This document shows, piece by piece, positions 8,847 to 17,467 of a DNA stretch of 41,351 nt. The notes under the pieces are model-generated. The model searched no databases, was not told where the DNA came from, and saw only the letters and a list, made by a program, of their open reading frames with translations. Numbering within the stretch: the first letter of the stretch is position 1; each line of letters starts with the position of its first letter. This stretch comes from Eubacteriales bacterium (GTDB taxonomy: Bacteria > Bacillota > Clostridia > Lachnospirales > Lachnospiraceae), in the NCBI GenBank assembly GCA_030536755.1, contig JAUNPJ010000028.1, forward strand, positions 1 to 41,351. Reading direction: 5' to 3'. The position numbers and the translations under genes are program-made.

Positions 8847-10055
8847 CTACTGGACAGTTATCTTTTGTTCATTCCTTTGTCTTCCGGCAAAAATCAGTCC
8901 AATCAGCAGGACTGTCGGAAACAGTACTGCCGCCAGCATTCCTGCTTTCAAATTGCCATTTGCACGCTCTGCTACCCAGCCTACCACACCTGGACCACTT
9001 GCGCAACCCAAATCTCCGGCAAGAGCCAGAAAAGCAAACATAGCAGTTCCGCCAGTTCTCATAGTTTTTGCAGCAATACTAAAGGTTCCCGGCCACATCA
9101 CGCCAACAGAAAATCCACAGACAGCACAGCCAAGCAATCCCAGCAGCGAATGATCGGTCAATGAAATCAGAAGATAACTGGCAATACAAAGCAATGTACT
9201 GAAAATCATATATTTCTCCAGCTTTATTTTTTCACTGCATTTTGCATAAAACAAACGAGAACTTCCCATCAGCAGCGCAAAAGTCAGCGGTCCTGCCAGA
9301 TCTCCTACTGTTTTGGAAACACCAAGCCCCTCTTCCGCAAAAGCAGATGCCCATTGACTGACGCCCTGCTCACTTGCTCCAGCACAGAGCATAAAAACAA
9401 TCATCAGCCAGAACATAGGATTTTTTAAGAGTTTTCCAATTCCATGCAGCCCTTCTTCCCCTTTCAAAGAAGGAACAGGAACCAGAAGAAAGTATATCAT
9501 ATTCAAGGTTGGAATCAAAGCCCATAACACCGCCAAAAGTTTCCAGTGCTGAATTCCTGCCGTCACAAAAAACACAGTAGACAAAACAATCACTCCGGCA
9601 TGCCCCCAGCAGTAGAACGAATGCAGAAGACTCATAACAGCCTCCTTCCGCTCAGTCGGACATGCCTCCACAATGGGGCTGATGAGAACCTCCAAAAGAC
9701 CGCCTCCAACCGCATAGATCGATACTGCTGTCAGCAGCCCTATGAACGGATTCGAAAAGATTCCGGGAAAGAGAGCAAACGCGATCAATCCCATCGCTGC
9801 AAGAAAATGCGCCAGTACCACGCTTTTTTTGTATCCAATGCGGTCTACAAATCCCGAAGAAAGAAAATCCACCAAAAGCTGTACACCAAAATTTACAGAA
9901 ATCAAAATAGAAATCTGTTCTACGGAAATGTGATACTGTCTGCTCAGCATCACGAACAACAGTGGTGCAAAATTATTTACCACAGCCTGCACCACATACC
10001 CAACGAAACAGGCATAAACAGTATGCTGATAATTGTTCCGTAATGTTTGCCTCAT
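8847..10055 (-). CDS. Major facilitator superfamily transporter
   Basis: A 402-residue integral membrane protein with about twelve hydrophobic helices. It has the MFS loop 2-3 signature region (DRIGYKKSV) and the same between helices 8 and 9 in weaker form. N-terminal MRQTLRNNYQHTVYACFVGYVVQ resembles the FucP/GlpT-like sugar-permease branch often called 'MFS transporter' in Clostridia. The substrate cannot be read from sequence. It has its own promoter (10099-10127) and lies downstream of the feoB terminator. Confidence 0.88.
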   Translation of the reverse strand: MRQTLRNNYQHTVYACFVGYVVQAVVNNFAPLLFVMLSRQYHISVEQISILISVNFGVQLLVDFLSSGFVDRIGYKKSVVLAHFLAAMGLIAFALFPGIFSNPFIGLLTAVSIYAVGGGLLEVLISPIVEACPTERKEAVMSLLHSFYCWGHAGVIVLSTVFFVTAGIQHWKLLAVLWALIPTLNMIYFLLVPVPSLKGEEGLHGIGKLLKNPMFWLMIVFMLCAGASEQGVSQWASAFAEEGLGVSKTVGDLAGPLTFALLMGSSRLFYAKCSEKIKLEKYMIFSTLLCIASYLLISLTDHSLLGLLGCAVCGFSVGVMWPGTFSIAAKTMRTGGTAMFAFLALAGDLGCASGPGVVGWVAERANGNLKAGMLAAVLFPTVLLIGLIFAGRQRNEQKITVQ

Positions 10056-10098
10056 AACTAAGTATCCTTTCTCATGATTCTTTTTTCAACGCGCTCGT

Positions 10099-10127
10099 AT
10101 TGTATTATTTTACCACTATTTGGACAA
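10099..10127 (-). promoter_or_regulatory. Promoter of the MFS gene
   Basis: TTGTCC (10122-10127) and TACAAT (10099-10104) on the minus strand are spaced 17 bp apart, immediately after the feoB terminator. The start codon is 43 bp further on. Confidence 0.68.
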
Positions 10128-10134
10128 AAAAGAA

Positions 10135-10168
10135 ACACCGGGTGATACATTTCTGCATCATCCGGTGT
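10135..10168 (-). terminator. feoB terminator
   Basis: ACACCGGATGAT pairs with ATCACCCGGTGT (one mismatch) around a short loop, followed by TTCTTTTTT on the minus strand. It ends the feo operon 28 bp after the feoB stop. Confidence 0.92.
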
Positions 10169-10195
10169 ATGTCATTTATATTTGTTTTTCAACCT

Positions 10196-12346
10196 TTATG
10201 CTTTCGCAGTTTTTTTTAATTTAACCTGCAAAGTTTTACTCTCCTGATATGGTCGGAACAAAAGCCATAAAAATCCGGCAACCAAAAGGATTGCCACAAC
10301 AACTCCGATTCCAAAGCTGCCTGTTGTTACCCATGTTCCCAACTGATATACGCAAAGAGACACCACATAAGCAAGTACTGTCTGATAACCAATTGCAAAC
10401 CAGAACCATTTTGTATTATTCATCTCACGTTTAATGGCACCCATAGCTGCAAAGCAAGGCGCGCAAAGCAGGTTAAATACCAGGAAGGAATATGCAGCAA
10501 TCGCTGTCATGCTGGCAGCAAGCTGTCCCCATATTTCAGCACCATCTTCTGCAACTTCCGCAAATCCAAAGAGAATTCCGATCGTGCCAACTACATTTTC
10601 CTTGGCAATCAGTCCGGTAACAGCTGCCACTGCCATCTTCCAGTCTCCCCAGCCAAGCGGTGCAAAAAGAGGTGCAATTACGCCGCCGACTGCTGCCAGA
10701 ATACTGCTGTCAAGCTGCTCGGCTTCCAGCATTCCAAATTGTCCTTCCACCCATCCGAAGCTCATAAGGAACCACAACACAATAGTGGACAGAAGAATGA
10801 TTGTTCCTGCTTTTTTGATAAAGGACCATCCACGCTCCCACATACTTCTCAGCACATTTCCTGCAGTCGGCAGATGATACGCTGGCAGTTCCATAACAAA
10901 TGGGGCAGGATCTCCGACAAACATCTTTGTTTTTTTCAAAATAATACCAGAACAGATGATTGCGGCGATTCCCACAAAATACGCACTCGGAGCAACCCAA
11001 GATGCCCCTCCAAACAAAGCACCTGCAATCAGGGCAATAATCGGAAGCTTCGCGCCGCATGGAATAAAGGTTGTAGTCATGATCGTCATTTTACGATCAC
11101 GGTCATTCTCGATTGTTCTGGATGCCATAATTCCGGGAACTCCGCATCCGGTTCCGATGAGCATCGGAATAAACGATTTTCCGGAAAGTCCAAACTTACG
11201 GAAAATTCTATCCATGATAAATGCCACTCTCGCCATATATCCGCAGCCTTCCAAAAATGCCAGAAAAATAAACAGTACCAGCATCTGAGGGACAAATCCG
11301 AGCACTGCACCAACACCGGCAACAATACCATCCAAAATCAGGCCCTGCAGCCAATCCGCACAATGAATGCTTACCAGAAAGCCTTCCACTGCCGGTGGAA
11401 TGATTTCGCCGAACAGTACATCATTCGTCCAGTCTGTCACAATCGTTCCGACGGTAGATACCGAAACATAGTATACCAGCCACATCACTGCAGCAAAAAT
11501 AGGAAGAGCCAGCCAGCGATTCGTCACAATACGATCAATTTTGTCGGAGGTGCTCATACTCTTTTTCTGATTCTTCGTACAGCATTCCCCTATCATGGAC
11601 GATATATATACATATCTCTCATTGGTAATGATACTTTCTGTATCATCGTCAAATTCTTCTTCCAGTGCTTTAATCTCTGCCGATACATCCGGCAAGACCT
11701 TTAGCTGCTCCGCAATTTTATCATCTTTTTCCAGAAGCTTCACAGCAAAAAAACGTTTCTGCCCCTCTGCAACCGACGTACCCAGTTTCTTTTCCACGGA
11801 ATCAATCGCATGTTCCAGACCGGATGCAAACTTATGTACCGGAATTGTTGCTTTTTTCTGCTGTGCCAGAGAAACTGCCTTTTCAGCAGCTTTTTTGATT
11901 CCCGTTCCTTTCAGAGCAGAAATCTCTACCACTTCACAGCCAAGTTTCTTACTCAGTTTGTCGATATGTATCCGATCACCGGACTTTTCCAGAACATCAA
12001 TCATATTGACAGCTATGATGACCGGAATTCCCAGTTCCATGATCTGCGTAGACAGATAGAGATTTCTTTCAATATTGGTTCCATCCACAATGTTGATAAT
12101 CGCATCCGGTCTCTCATTGATCAGATAATTTCTGGCAACCACCTCTTCCAGCGTGTAGGGCGACAGTGAATAGATACCCGGAAGGTCTATAATACTGACA
12201 TCCTTATACCCTTTTAGTTTTCCTTCTTTCTTTTCCACTGTAACACCCGGCCAGTTGCCTACAAACTGATTGGAACCCGTCAACGCGTTAAAAAGAGTCG
12301 TCTTTCCACAGTTCGGATTGCCGGCTAATGCAATTTTTACTGACAT
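10196..12346 (-). CDS. feoB: Ferrous iron transporter FeoB
   Basis: Inner-membrane Fe(II) importer with an N-terminal G protein. The 716-residue protein has the G1 P-loop GNPNCGKT (9-16), G3 DLPG (54-57) and G4 NMID (114-117). A helical linker follows, then two Gate domains with conserved cysteines (GTGCGVPGIM and PCGAKLPI), and it ends in further membrane helices. The start at 12346 is two codons inside the longest frame, because AAGGAG is 7 bp from that ATG and only 1 bp from the first. It is third in the feoA-feoA-feoB operon. The 96-bp A/T-rich gap before it holds a 9-bp hairpin (12399-12439). Confidence 0.97.
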   Translation of the reverse strand: MSVKIALAGNPNCGKTTLFNALTGSNQFVGNWPGVTVEKKEGKLKGYKDVSIIDLPGIYSLSPYTLEEVVARNYLINERPDAIINIVDGTNIERNLYLSTQIMELGIPVIIAVNMIDVLEKSGDRIHIDKLSKKLGCEVVEISALKGTGIKKAAEKAVSLAQQKKATIPVHKFASGLEHAIDSVEKKLGTSVAEGQKRFFAVKLLEKDDKIAEQLKVLPDVSAEIKALEEEFDDDTESIITNERYVYISSMIGECCTKNQKKSMSTSDKIDRIVTNRWLALPIFAAVMWLVYYVSVSTVGTIVTDWTNDVLFGEIIPPAVEGFLVSIHCADWLQGLILDGIVAGVGAVLGFVPQMLVLFIFLAFLEGCGYMARVAFIMDRIFRKFGLSGKSFIPMLIGTGCGVPGIMASRTIENDRDRKMTIMTTTFIPCGAKLPIIALIAGALFGGASWVAPSAYFVGIAAIICSGIILKKTKMFVGDPAPFVMELPAYHLPTAGNVLRSMWERGWSFIKKAGTIILLSTIVLWFLMSFGWVEGQFGMLEAEQLDSSILAAVGGVIAPLFAPLGWGDWKMAVAAVTGLIAKENVVGTIGILFGFAEVAEDGAEIWGQLAASMTAIAAYSFLVFNLLCAPCFAAMGAIKREMNNTKWFWFAIGYQTVLAYVVSLCVYQLGTWVTTGSFGIGVVVAILLVAGFLWLLFRPYQESKTLQVKLKKTAKA

Positions 12347-12398
12347 TATCATTCTCCTTTTCCCTCTGAATCATTTTATATTTCTATCTTTTATTTGT

Positions 12399-12439
12399 TT
12401 TATCTATTTTTTATTAGAAACATCTAACCGATAGATAAA
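12399..12439 (-). other. Small hairpin between feoA and feoB
   Basis: ATAGATAAA (12431-12439) is the exact inverse of TTTATCTAT (12399-12407) across a 23-base loop. No U-run follows on the minus strand. It could set feoA/feoB stoichiometry by mRNA processing, or be chance in very A/T-rich DNA. Confidence 0.35.
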
Positions 12440-12442
12440 AAA

Positions 12443-12664
12443 TTATTCCACTATAATCATAGCAGCATCCGCCTTGCGAAGAGACAGCTCATACCCTCTC
12501 ACAGTGACCTCTACCGGATCACCCAGAGGTGCCACCTTTCTCACAAAAACTTCGACTCCTTTTGTGATTCCCATGTCCATGATGCGTCTTTTTACCGGGC
12601 CTTCTCCCTCAAGTTTCTTAACAATGACCGTATGGCCGCACGCAATTTCTTTTAATGTCTTCAT
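12443..12664 (-). CDS. feoA: FeoA, ferrous iron transport accessory protein (second copy)
   Basis: A 73-residue SH3-like FeoA protein thought to bind the cytosolic side of FeoB. The central RRIMDMGITKGVEV and the VRGYELSLRKADA segment are classic FeoA. An ATG five codons upstream overlaps the previous stop, but the GAGGGAG site is placed for the ATG at 12664. It lies 15 bp after the other feoA. Confidence 0.93.
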   Translation of the reverse strand: MKTLKEIACGHTVIVKKLEGEGPVKRRIMDMGITKGVEVFVRKVAPLGDPVEVTVRGYELSLRKADAAMIIVE

Positions 12665-12679
12665 AGTTTTCTCCCTCAT

Positions 12680-12889
12680 TTATACGATGATTTTGTTCGC
12701 CATCTCTTTTCCAATGGCAACCCTGGAATCTTTCACATTGACGATCAGATTTCCATTTATTTCAGAAACAACCGTCACCATGCTTCCTGCCACAAAGCCA
12801 AGATTCTCCAGGAATCTTCTCACTTCTTCTTTTCCGCCTACTTTTTTAATCATAGTCTTTTCTCCCACATTTACCATTGATAAAGGCAT
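12680..12889 (-). CDS. feoA: FeoA-family protein (first copy)
   Basis: A 69-residue FeoA-like protein with RRFLENLGFVAGSMVTVV followed by VNVKDSRVAIGKEMANKI, the same SH3-like fold as the adjacent FeoA but only distantly similar to it. The longest frame starts ten codons earlier, but AGGAGG is 8 bp from the ATG at 12889. It heads the feo operon. Tandem feoA genes upstream of feoB are common in Clostridia; the two copies presumably do different jobs at the transporter. Confidence 0.9.
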   Translation of the reverse strand: MPLSMVNVGEKTMIKKVGGKEEVRRFLENLGFVAGSMVTVVSEINGNLIVNVKDSRVAIGKEMANKIIV

Positions 12890-12932
12890 GCACATTCCCT
12901 CCTGTTCCAAAATCATCATCTCTTTTCTTTAG

Positions 12933-12963
12933 TTAGTATATACTAATATATATTAGCTGTCAA
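12933..12963 (-). promoter_or_regulatory. feo operon promoter overlapped by nested TTAG/CTAA palindromes
   Basis: TTGACA (12958-12963) and TATACT (12935-12940) on the minus strand are separated by exactly 17 bp, a near-consensus promoter. Two palindromes overlap it: TTAGTATATACTAA (12933-12946) covers the -10, and CTAATATATATTAG (12943-12956) fills the spacer. TTAG...CTAA palindromes are characteristic of DtxR/IdeR-family metalloregulators, so iron repression is inferred. A classical Fur box is not evident. Confidence 0.82.
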
Positions 12964-13035
12964 TAATCTTATTGATAACTTTTATCAAAAAGGCTTTTGT
13001 TCACTAGTGTACTAGCAACATAGCAGATTATATTA

Positions 13036-13084
13036 CAGCCGGTACATTCCGCAAAAGCAAACGTCCCATGGAATGCACCGGCTG
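13036..13084 (-). terminator. Terminator of the GntR-ABC operon
   Basis: CAGCCGGTGCATTCC pairs with GGAATGTACCGGCTG (one mismatch) around a 19-base loop, 28 bp past the permease stop. The tail is TAATATAATC rather than a clear U-run, so efficiency is uncertain. Confidence 0.7.
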
Positions 13085-13111
13085 CTGATAAACAACCAGA
13101 AATATGATAGC

Positions 13112-13747
13112 TCAAAATTCCTTTTTCTCAAATATTTTCACCGATACTATATAAGATACCATATATGCCCCAACTGCCGCCGCACATACACATGCCATAA
13201 CAACTGAAAAACTGTTGTCAAGTACCATTTCCAAGGCTGACATATTCTTGCCTGCATGCTGTACCAGAAAAACAATCAAAACACAGGGAAGCGCAACTAC
13301 TGCCAGCATCACATATCTGGCCTTCTGTACATTCCATTTCAAAGCCACCGGCACTATAAAAGCCATAATAATAAGATAAAAAGCTGCACACATCAGTGCG
13401 GAAGCAATACACTCTATCACATCTTCTTTTACAAACAAATTAATGATCAGCCCAAGAACTGTCGTAATACCCCAGACAATACACATCGCACCTGCAAAAA
13501 ACAGATATTTTCCCTGCACAACCTGTTTTCTTGTCACTGGCATCGTCATGGAAAAGGAAAATCCACCGGATTCATCCATGCTCAAAATCGAAAATAAGGT
13601 AGAAACACCCATGACCATTCCCATAAACACCAGGTACGCAGGACTTTTCATTGTCACAGCAAAAACCATAAAAAACAAAAGCATAGACGCATAAGATTTG
13701 AAATAGGTTTTCATTAGATAAACATCTTTTAAAATTAATCCTTTCAT
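13112..13747 (-). CDS. ABC-2 type transporter permease
   Basis: A 211-residue membrane protein with about six hydrophobic segments and the N-terminal LILKDVYLMKTYFK typical of ABC-2 permeases encoded with YtrA-type regulators. The motif MDESGGFSFSMTMPVTRKQVVQGKY matches the cytosolic loop of this family. Its start overlaps the ATPase stop by 4 bp (ATGA), so the two are translationally coupled. The substrate is unknown; such systems often respond to cell-envelope-active compounds. Confidence 0.88.
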   Translation of the reverse strand: MKGLILKDVYLMKTYFKSYASMLLFFMVFAVTMKSPAYLVFMGMVMGVSTLFSILSMDESGGFSFSMTMPVTRKQVVQGKYLFFAGAMCIVWGITTVLGLIINLFVKEDVIECIASALMCAAFYLIIMAFIVPVALKWNVQKARYVMLAVVALPCVLIVFLVQHAGKNMSALEMVLDNSFSVVMACVCAAAVGAYMVSYIVSVKIFEKKEF

Positions 13748-14604
13748 TCCTTCTCCCCCTTTACCAGATACAAAATCACATCCTCAATTCCCACAGAATC
13801 TACCGTAAATTTCGGAAACCTCTGTCGGATTTCTTCCTTCGAGGACACCAGCACCTCATAACCAAACTGACCTTTGCGGACACCTTTTACCAGATTTTCC
13901 GGCAGTTTCTCATACTGGCTGGGACTGCAGCGCACCACACCGTAGTTATACAGAATTTCGTCCTTATTCATATAGAATTTCAGGCGTCCCTCATGGAGAA
14001 ACGCAATGTAATCAGCAGCCTTCTCAAGATCTGTCACAATATGAGAAGAAATCAGTGCTGTATGATTCTCATCCTGAATAAATTCCAAAAGAATATCAAG
14101 AATATCATCCCGTACAATCGGATCAAGTCCACTGGTAGCTTCATCAAAGATCAGCAGCTTCGCCTGATGAGACAGAGCAACCGCAATATGTAACTTCATC
14201 TTCATTCCCTTCGAATACTTCTGTATCTTCTTAGCAGGTTCAATCTTAAACTTTGACAAATAGCTTTCATAAACCGTCTGCTGCCAGTTTTCATACATTC
14301 CTGCCATCACTTTGCCCACTTCCCGTGCATTCATATTTCCTGCAAAATCCAGTCCCGAGAGAATCACACCCACATCCTTCTTCCAGTCATTCGGAAGCTG
14401 TCCGGCAGACACTCCATCCAGATAAATCTGTCCCTCATCTAAATGGACCATCTCCAAAACAGCTTTTAAAAGTGTCGTCTTTCCCGCTCCGTTTTCTCCC
14501 ACCAGTCCTACAATGCAGCCTTTAGGAATATCCATCGTTACATGATCCAATGTAAATGATTCATAATTCTTTGTCACATTATGCAAGCGAATAGCCGTAT
14601 CCAT
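13744..14604 (-). CDS. ABC transporter ATP-binding protein
   Basis: A 286-residue ATPase with Walker A GENGAGKTT (36-44), a signature-like YSKGMKMKLHIAVAL, Walker B LLIFDEATSGLD and the switch His in LISSHIV. The C-terminal extension (about 215-286) is typical of EcsA/YtrB-like subunits. The longest frame begins two codons earlier, but GAGGAGG favours the ATG at 14604, just after the GntR stop. It energises the adjacent permease. Confidence 0.93.
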   Translation of the reverse strand: MDTAIRLHNVTKNYESFTLDHVTMDIPKGCIVGLVGENGAGKTTLLKAVLEMVHLDEGQIYLDGVSAGQLPNDWKKDVGVILSGLDFAGNMNAREVGKVMAGMYENWQQTVYESYLSKFKIEPAKKIQKYSKGMKMKLHIAVALSHQAKLLIFDEATSGLDPIVRDDILDILLEFIQDENHTALISSHIVTDLEKAADYIAFLHEGRLKFYMNKDEILYNYGVVRCSPSQYEKLPENLVKGVRKGQFGYEVLVSSKEEIRQRFPKFTVDSVGIEDVILYLVKGEKE

Positions 14605-14606
14605 AC

Positions 14607-14981
14607 TCATACCTCCTCATATAACATCTGCAGCATTTCTATCACTTCTTCTCTTGATACATTACTCTGGCTGGCAATTTCCACTGCCTGCTCCAGATGT
14701 TCCTCAATTTTCTTCAACTGTTCCTCCCGAATCAACTCATGATTGGCATCTGCTACAAAGCTTCCTTTCCCGACCACGGTATAGATAAATCCGTCTTTTT
14801 CCAGATCCTCATACGCTCTCTTTGTCGTGATCACACTGATGCGAAGTTCCTTTGCCAGAAAACGCATGGAGGGAAGCGCATCATGCGGCCGCAGCTGTCC
14901 CGCAAGAATCTGCTGTTTAATCTGACTGGTTATCTGCTCATAAATCGGTTTTCCACTGGAATTACTGATTATAATATTCAT
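14607..14981 (-). CDS. GntR-family (YtrA subfamily) transcriptional regulator
   Basis: A 124-residue repressor with a winged helix at about 10-76 (IYEQITSQIKQQI, LPSMRFLAKELRIS, KRAYEDLEKDGF, VGKGSFV) and a short helical C-terminal dimerisation region. That is the YtrA layout, without a large effector domain. It is the first gene of the operon with an ABC ATPase and permease. The palindrome overlapping its promoter is the expected autoregulatory site. Confidence 0.93.
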   Translation of the reverse strand: MNIIISNSSGKPIYEQITSQIKQQILAGQLRPHDALPSMRFLAKELRISVITTKRAYEDLEKDGFIYTVVGKGSFVADANHELIREEQLKKIEEHLEQAVEIASQSNVSREEVIEMLQMLYEEV

Positions 14982-15005
14982 TTACTCACCTATTCCCGTT
15001 CTTTC

Positions 15006-15030
15006 ATTGTATATATACACTATATACAAT
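15006..15030. promoter_or_regulatory. Operator of the GntR/YtrA repressor
   Basis: ATTGTATATA (15006-15015) and its exact inverse TATATACAAT (15021-15030) are separated by TACAC. The repeat covers the -10 box of the operon promoter, so a bound dimer would block transcription. YtrA-type sites are A/T-rich inverted repeats of this shape. Confidence 0.82.
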
Positions 15031-15047
15031 ATTTACAATTTTGTCAA
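15019..15047 (-). promoter_or_regulatory. Promoter of the gntR-ABC operon
   Basis: TTGACA (15042-15047) and TATAGT (15019-15024) on the minus strand are spaced 17 bp apart. The start codon is about 38 bp downstream of the -10. Confidence 0.82.
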
Positions 15048-15066
15048 TATCTTTTTGAAACATATA

Positions 15067-15118
15067 AAAAACTCTTTCTGAAAACAGTCTGAAAAGTTCT
15101 GCGTTCAAAAAGAGTTTT
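15067..15118 (-). terminator. Terminator after the flippase gene
   Basis: AAAACTCTTTTTGAA pairs with TTCAGAAAGAGTTTT (minor mismatch), with a TTTTTTAT tail on the minus strand. It begins 23 bp past the gene and separates it from the gntR promoter. Confidence 0.85.
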
Positions 15119-15140
15119 CTTATTTTCATTTTTAACAATT

Positions 15141-16760
15141 TTAATATAATTTCAGCATACGTCCGATTCTTACTAAAATTCCTCCAAACGGAAAACTGCG
15201 AAGCTGTTCTTCTGACACTTTTGCCACAAAAACAAACGCTACGATATAAACCACTGCCGCCAGCATAATCGAAACAGCCAGACACACGATATTGATCGGC
15301 AGCAGCAAATAAAGTCCATGGTAAACGCCAAAGGCCACCACTCCCATCGGAATGCTTGCCAGAATCGGCTGTACATACCCCTTAATCCACGGGTTTCTGT
15401 AATTCAGATACTTCTTCATAAAACGATCATTCAATATACACACAGACACTGCATAAATGATCATCGCCACCAGAAGAGCATATACGCCAAGATTGGTAAA
15501 AAGCAACAGCGCCACAACTGCTACGACATCCACTGCCAGCGCTATGGCAGCCGTGATCATCGGTATTTTCGGTTTTCCGATTCCCTGCAAAACACCATTG
15601 GAAATGTTCGACATACCATTCAGCAAAATCGTAAATGAACCCAGCATAAGCAGATAACCCGCTGTTCCATTTGTTCTCGAAAACAGCAGAGATACAATCG
15701 GGTGCGTCAGCACAGCAAGACCAACTGCACAGGGGGCCGAAATAAACATCGACAGCTGCACCGTCTGATCAATGCGGTTACAGGTCTCATCAATGTCCCC
15801 CGTGGCATACAGCGCCGATACTTCCGGAATCATAGAAGTTGGCGCAGCACTCGATAAAGTCAGCGGAATGTTGATGATCATCATAAAATAGCTGGCATAT
15901 TCCGCATACATGATGCTGATTTCTTGTGCATTTGCACCTCTGTATCCTAAAATATCCGAAAAAAGCACACCATTTAAATAACCATTTACGTTATAAATAA
16001 ATGCACTGAGAATAATCGGCGATACGATCAAAATAATCAATTTAAAAATCTCTTTGTAAGATTCTTCCTCGTGTGTTTTATCTGATCGGATTCTGGCACA
16101 GATACCCTTTCGGTTCACACCATATACAACAAGCATAAACAGCAATGCAACAACAACACCTGCGCCCGTCCCTACGGTAGAACCGGCAGCGCCCCATTTT
16201 GCAACACTCAGCTCGCTTCCATCCGAAATATTCCTGATAAACAGCCAGGCTGCCAGAATACTGACAAACGCATTAAAAATCTGTTCCAGAATCTGTGAGA
16301 TCGATGTTGGCATCATATTTCGAAATGCCTGAAAATATCCACGATACACACCGAGAATGCCCGAAAGGAAAATCGTCGGCGCCAGAATCTGAAGTGCTAA
16401 AATCGCATTGGGCTGGTTGCTTGGAATGATCCATTTTGCGCCAAACAGGCAAACCAGCGCTACCACTCCGCCCACAACCACAGCATACAGCATCGCCCCT
16501 TTGAAAATCTTCTGGGCATTTCTGTAATCTCTGAATGCGATTCTTTCCGATATCAGTTTGGATACCGCCTGTGGGATGCTGTAAGACGCAATCATCAACA
16601 GAATCATATACGCATTCTGCGCCAGACTGATGTAACCCATTCCCACATTTCCCACAATCGCAGACAGCGGACTTTTGTACAAAAGACCGATGATTTTTGA
16701 AATCATCGCTGCCATCATCAAAAAAGAGGCATTTTTCACTAATGTATTTTTTTGTTCCAT
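15141..16760 (-). CDS. SpoVB/MurJ-like flippase (MVF/polysaccharide biosynthesis family)
   Basis: A 539-residue membrane protein with about fourteen hydrophobic helices, opening LVKNASFLMMAAMISKIIGLLYKSPL, the start shared by SpoVB- and YtgP-type proteins of Firmicutes. Members move lipid-linked cell-wall precursors or polysaccharides across the membrane; which of these applies here is not readable. An AAAGGAAAT site precedes the ATG. It is the last gene of the hisH-hisF-ung-flippase run, 23 bp after ung. Confidence 0.88.
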   Translation of the reverse strand: MEQKNTLVKNASFLMMAAMISKIIGLLYKSPLSAIVGNVGMGYISLAQNAYMILLMIASYSIPQAVSKLISERIAFRDYRNAQKIFKGAMLYAVVVGGVVALVCLFGAKWIIPSNQPNAILALQILAPTIFLSGILGVYRGYFQAFRNMMPTSISQILEQIFNAFVSILAAWLFIRNISDGSELSVAKWGAAGSTVGTGAGVVVALLFMLVVYGVNRKGICARIRSDKTHEEESYKEIFKLIILIVSPIILSAFIYNVNGYLNGVLFSDILGYRGANAQEISIMYAEYASYFMMIINIPLTLSSAAPTSMIPEVSALYATGDIDETCNRIDQTVQLSMFISAPCAVGLAVLTHPIVSLLFSRTNGTAGYLLMLGSFTILLNGMSNISNGVLQGIGKPKIPMITAAIALAVDVVAVVALLLFTNLGVYALLVAMIIYAVSVCILNDRFMKKYLNYRNPWIKGYVQPILASIPMGVVAFGVYHGLYLLLPINIVCLAVSIMLAAVVYIVAFVFVAKVSEEQLRSFPFGGILVRIGRMLKLY

Positions 16761-16783
16761 ATTTATTTCCTTTATTTTACAGC

Positions 16784-17458
16784 TTATACATTTTCAATCT
16801 GCCAGTCAATCGGTGTAAGCCCGTTGGCAGTCAGAAAATCATTGGTTTTACTAAAAGGGCGGCTTCCAAAAAATCCCCGGTACGCCGACAGAGGACTCGG
16901 ATGCGGAGCCTCCAAAATCAGATGTTTGGGATTGTGAAGCATACTTTTTTTTGCCTGTGCCGGTCTGCCCCATAAAATAAATACAATCGGGCGATCCTGC
17001 TGAGCAATGACACGAATCGCTGCATCTGTAAATTCTTCCCAGCCAATTCCACGATGCGAATTCGCCTGATGAGCCCGAACCGTCAGTACCGTATTCAGCA
17101 TCATAACTCCCTGACGCGCCCATTTTTCCAGATATCCGTTATTCGGGATATAACATCCAAGATCATCATGCAGTTCCTGATAAATATTCACCAGCGACGG
17201 CGGAATCTCCACATCCTTTTTTACAGAAAAACACAGCCCATGCGCCTGTCCATCGTTATGATACGGATCCTGTCCCAGAATCACAACCTTTACCTGACTT
17301 AACGGCGTAAAATGGAAGGCATTAAAAATATCATCTGCAGGTGGAAAAATCTTTCTTGTTTGATATTCTTCCCCTACCTTCTGAAATAATGCCCGATAAT
17401 AGGGTTTATGAAATTCTCCTTTCAGAGCTTCCAGCCATTCCCCTGATAATGGTGCCAT
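16784..17458 (-). CDS. ung: Uracil-DNA glycosylase
   Basis: Family 1 UDG, 224 residues, removing uracil from DNA. The catalytic water-activating loop GQDPYH is at 62-67 (Asp64), the uracil-binding region includes GLCFSV (74-79), and the HPSPLS loop with the catalytic His is at 186-191. An AGGAGG ribosome-binding site is present. It lies 9 bp after hisF, so it is almost certainly cotranscribed with the histidine genes despite the unrelated function. Confidence 0.97.
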   Translation of the reverse strand: MAPLSGEWLEALKGEFHKPYYRALFQKVGEEYQTRKIFPPADDIFNAFHFTPLSQVKVVILGQDPYHNDGQAHGLCFSVKKDVEIPPSLVNIYQELHDDLGCYIPNNGYLEKWARQGVMMLNTVLTVRAHQANSHRGIGWEEFTDAAIRVIAQQDRPIVFILWGRPAQAKKSMLHNPKHLILEAPHPSPLSAYRGFFGSRPFSKTNDFLTANGLTPIDWQIENV

Positions 17459-17467
17459 AAAATCCTC

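Noticed and set aside
10739-11704. 321-codon open frame on the plus strand
   Set aside because: It is antisense to the well-supported feoB; His/Asn/Gln/Ser-rich composition marks it as a shadow.
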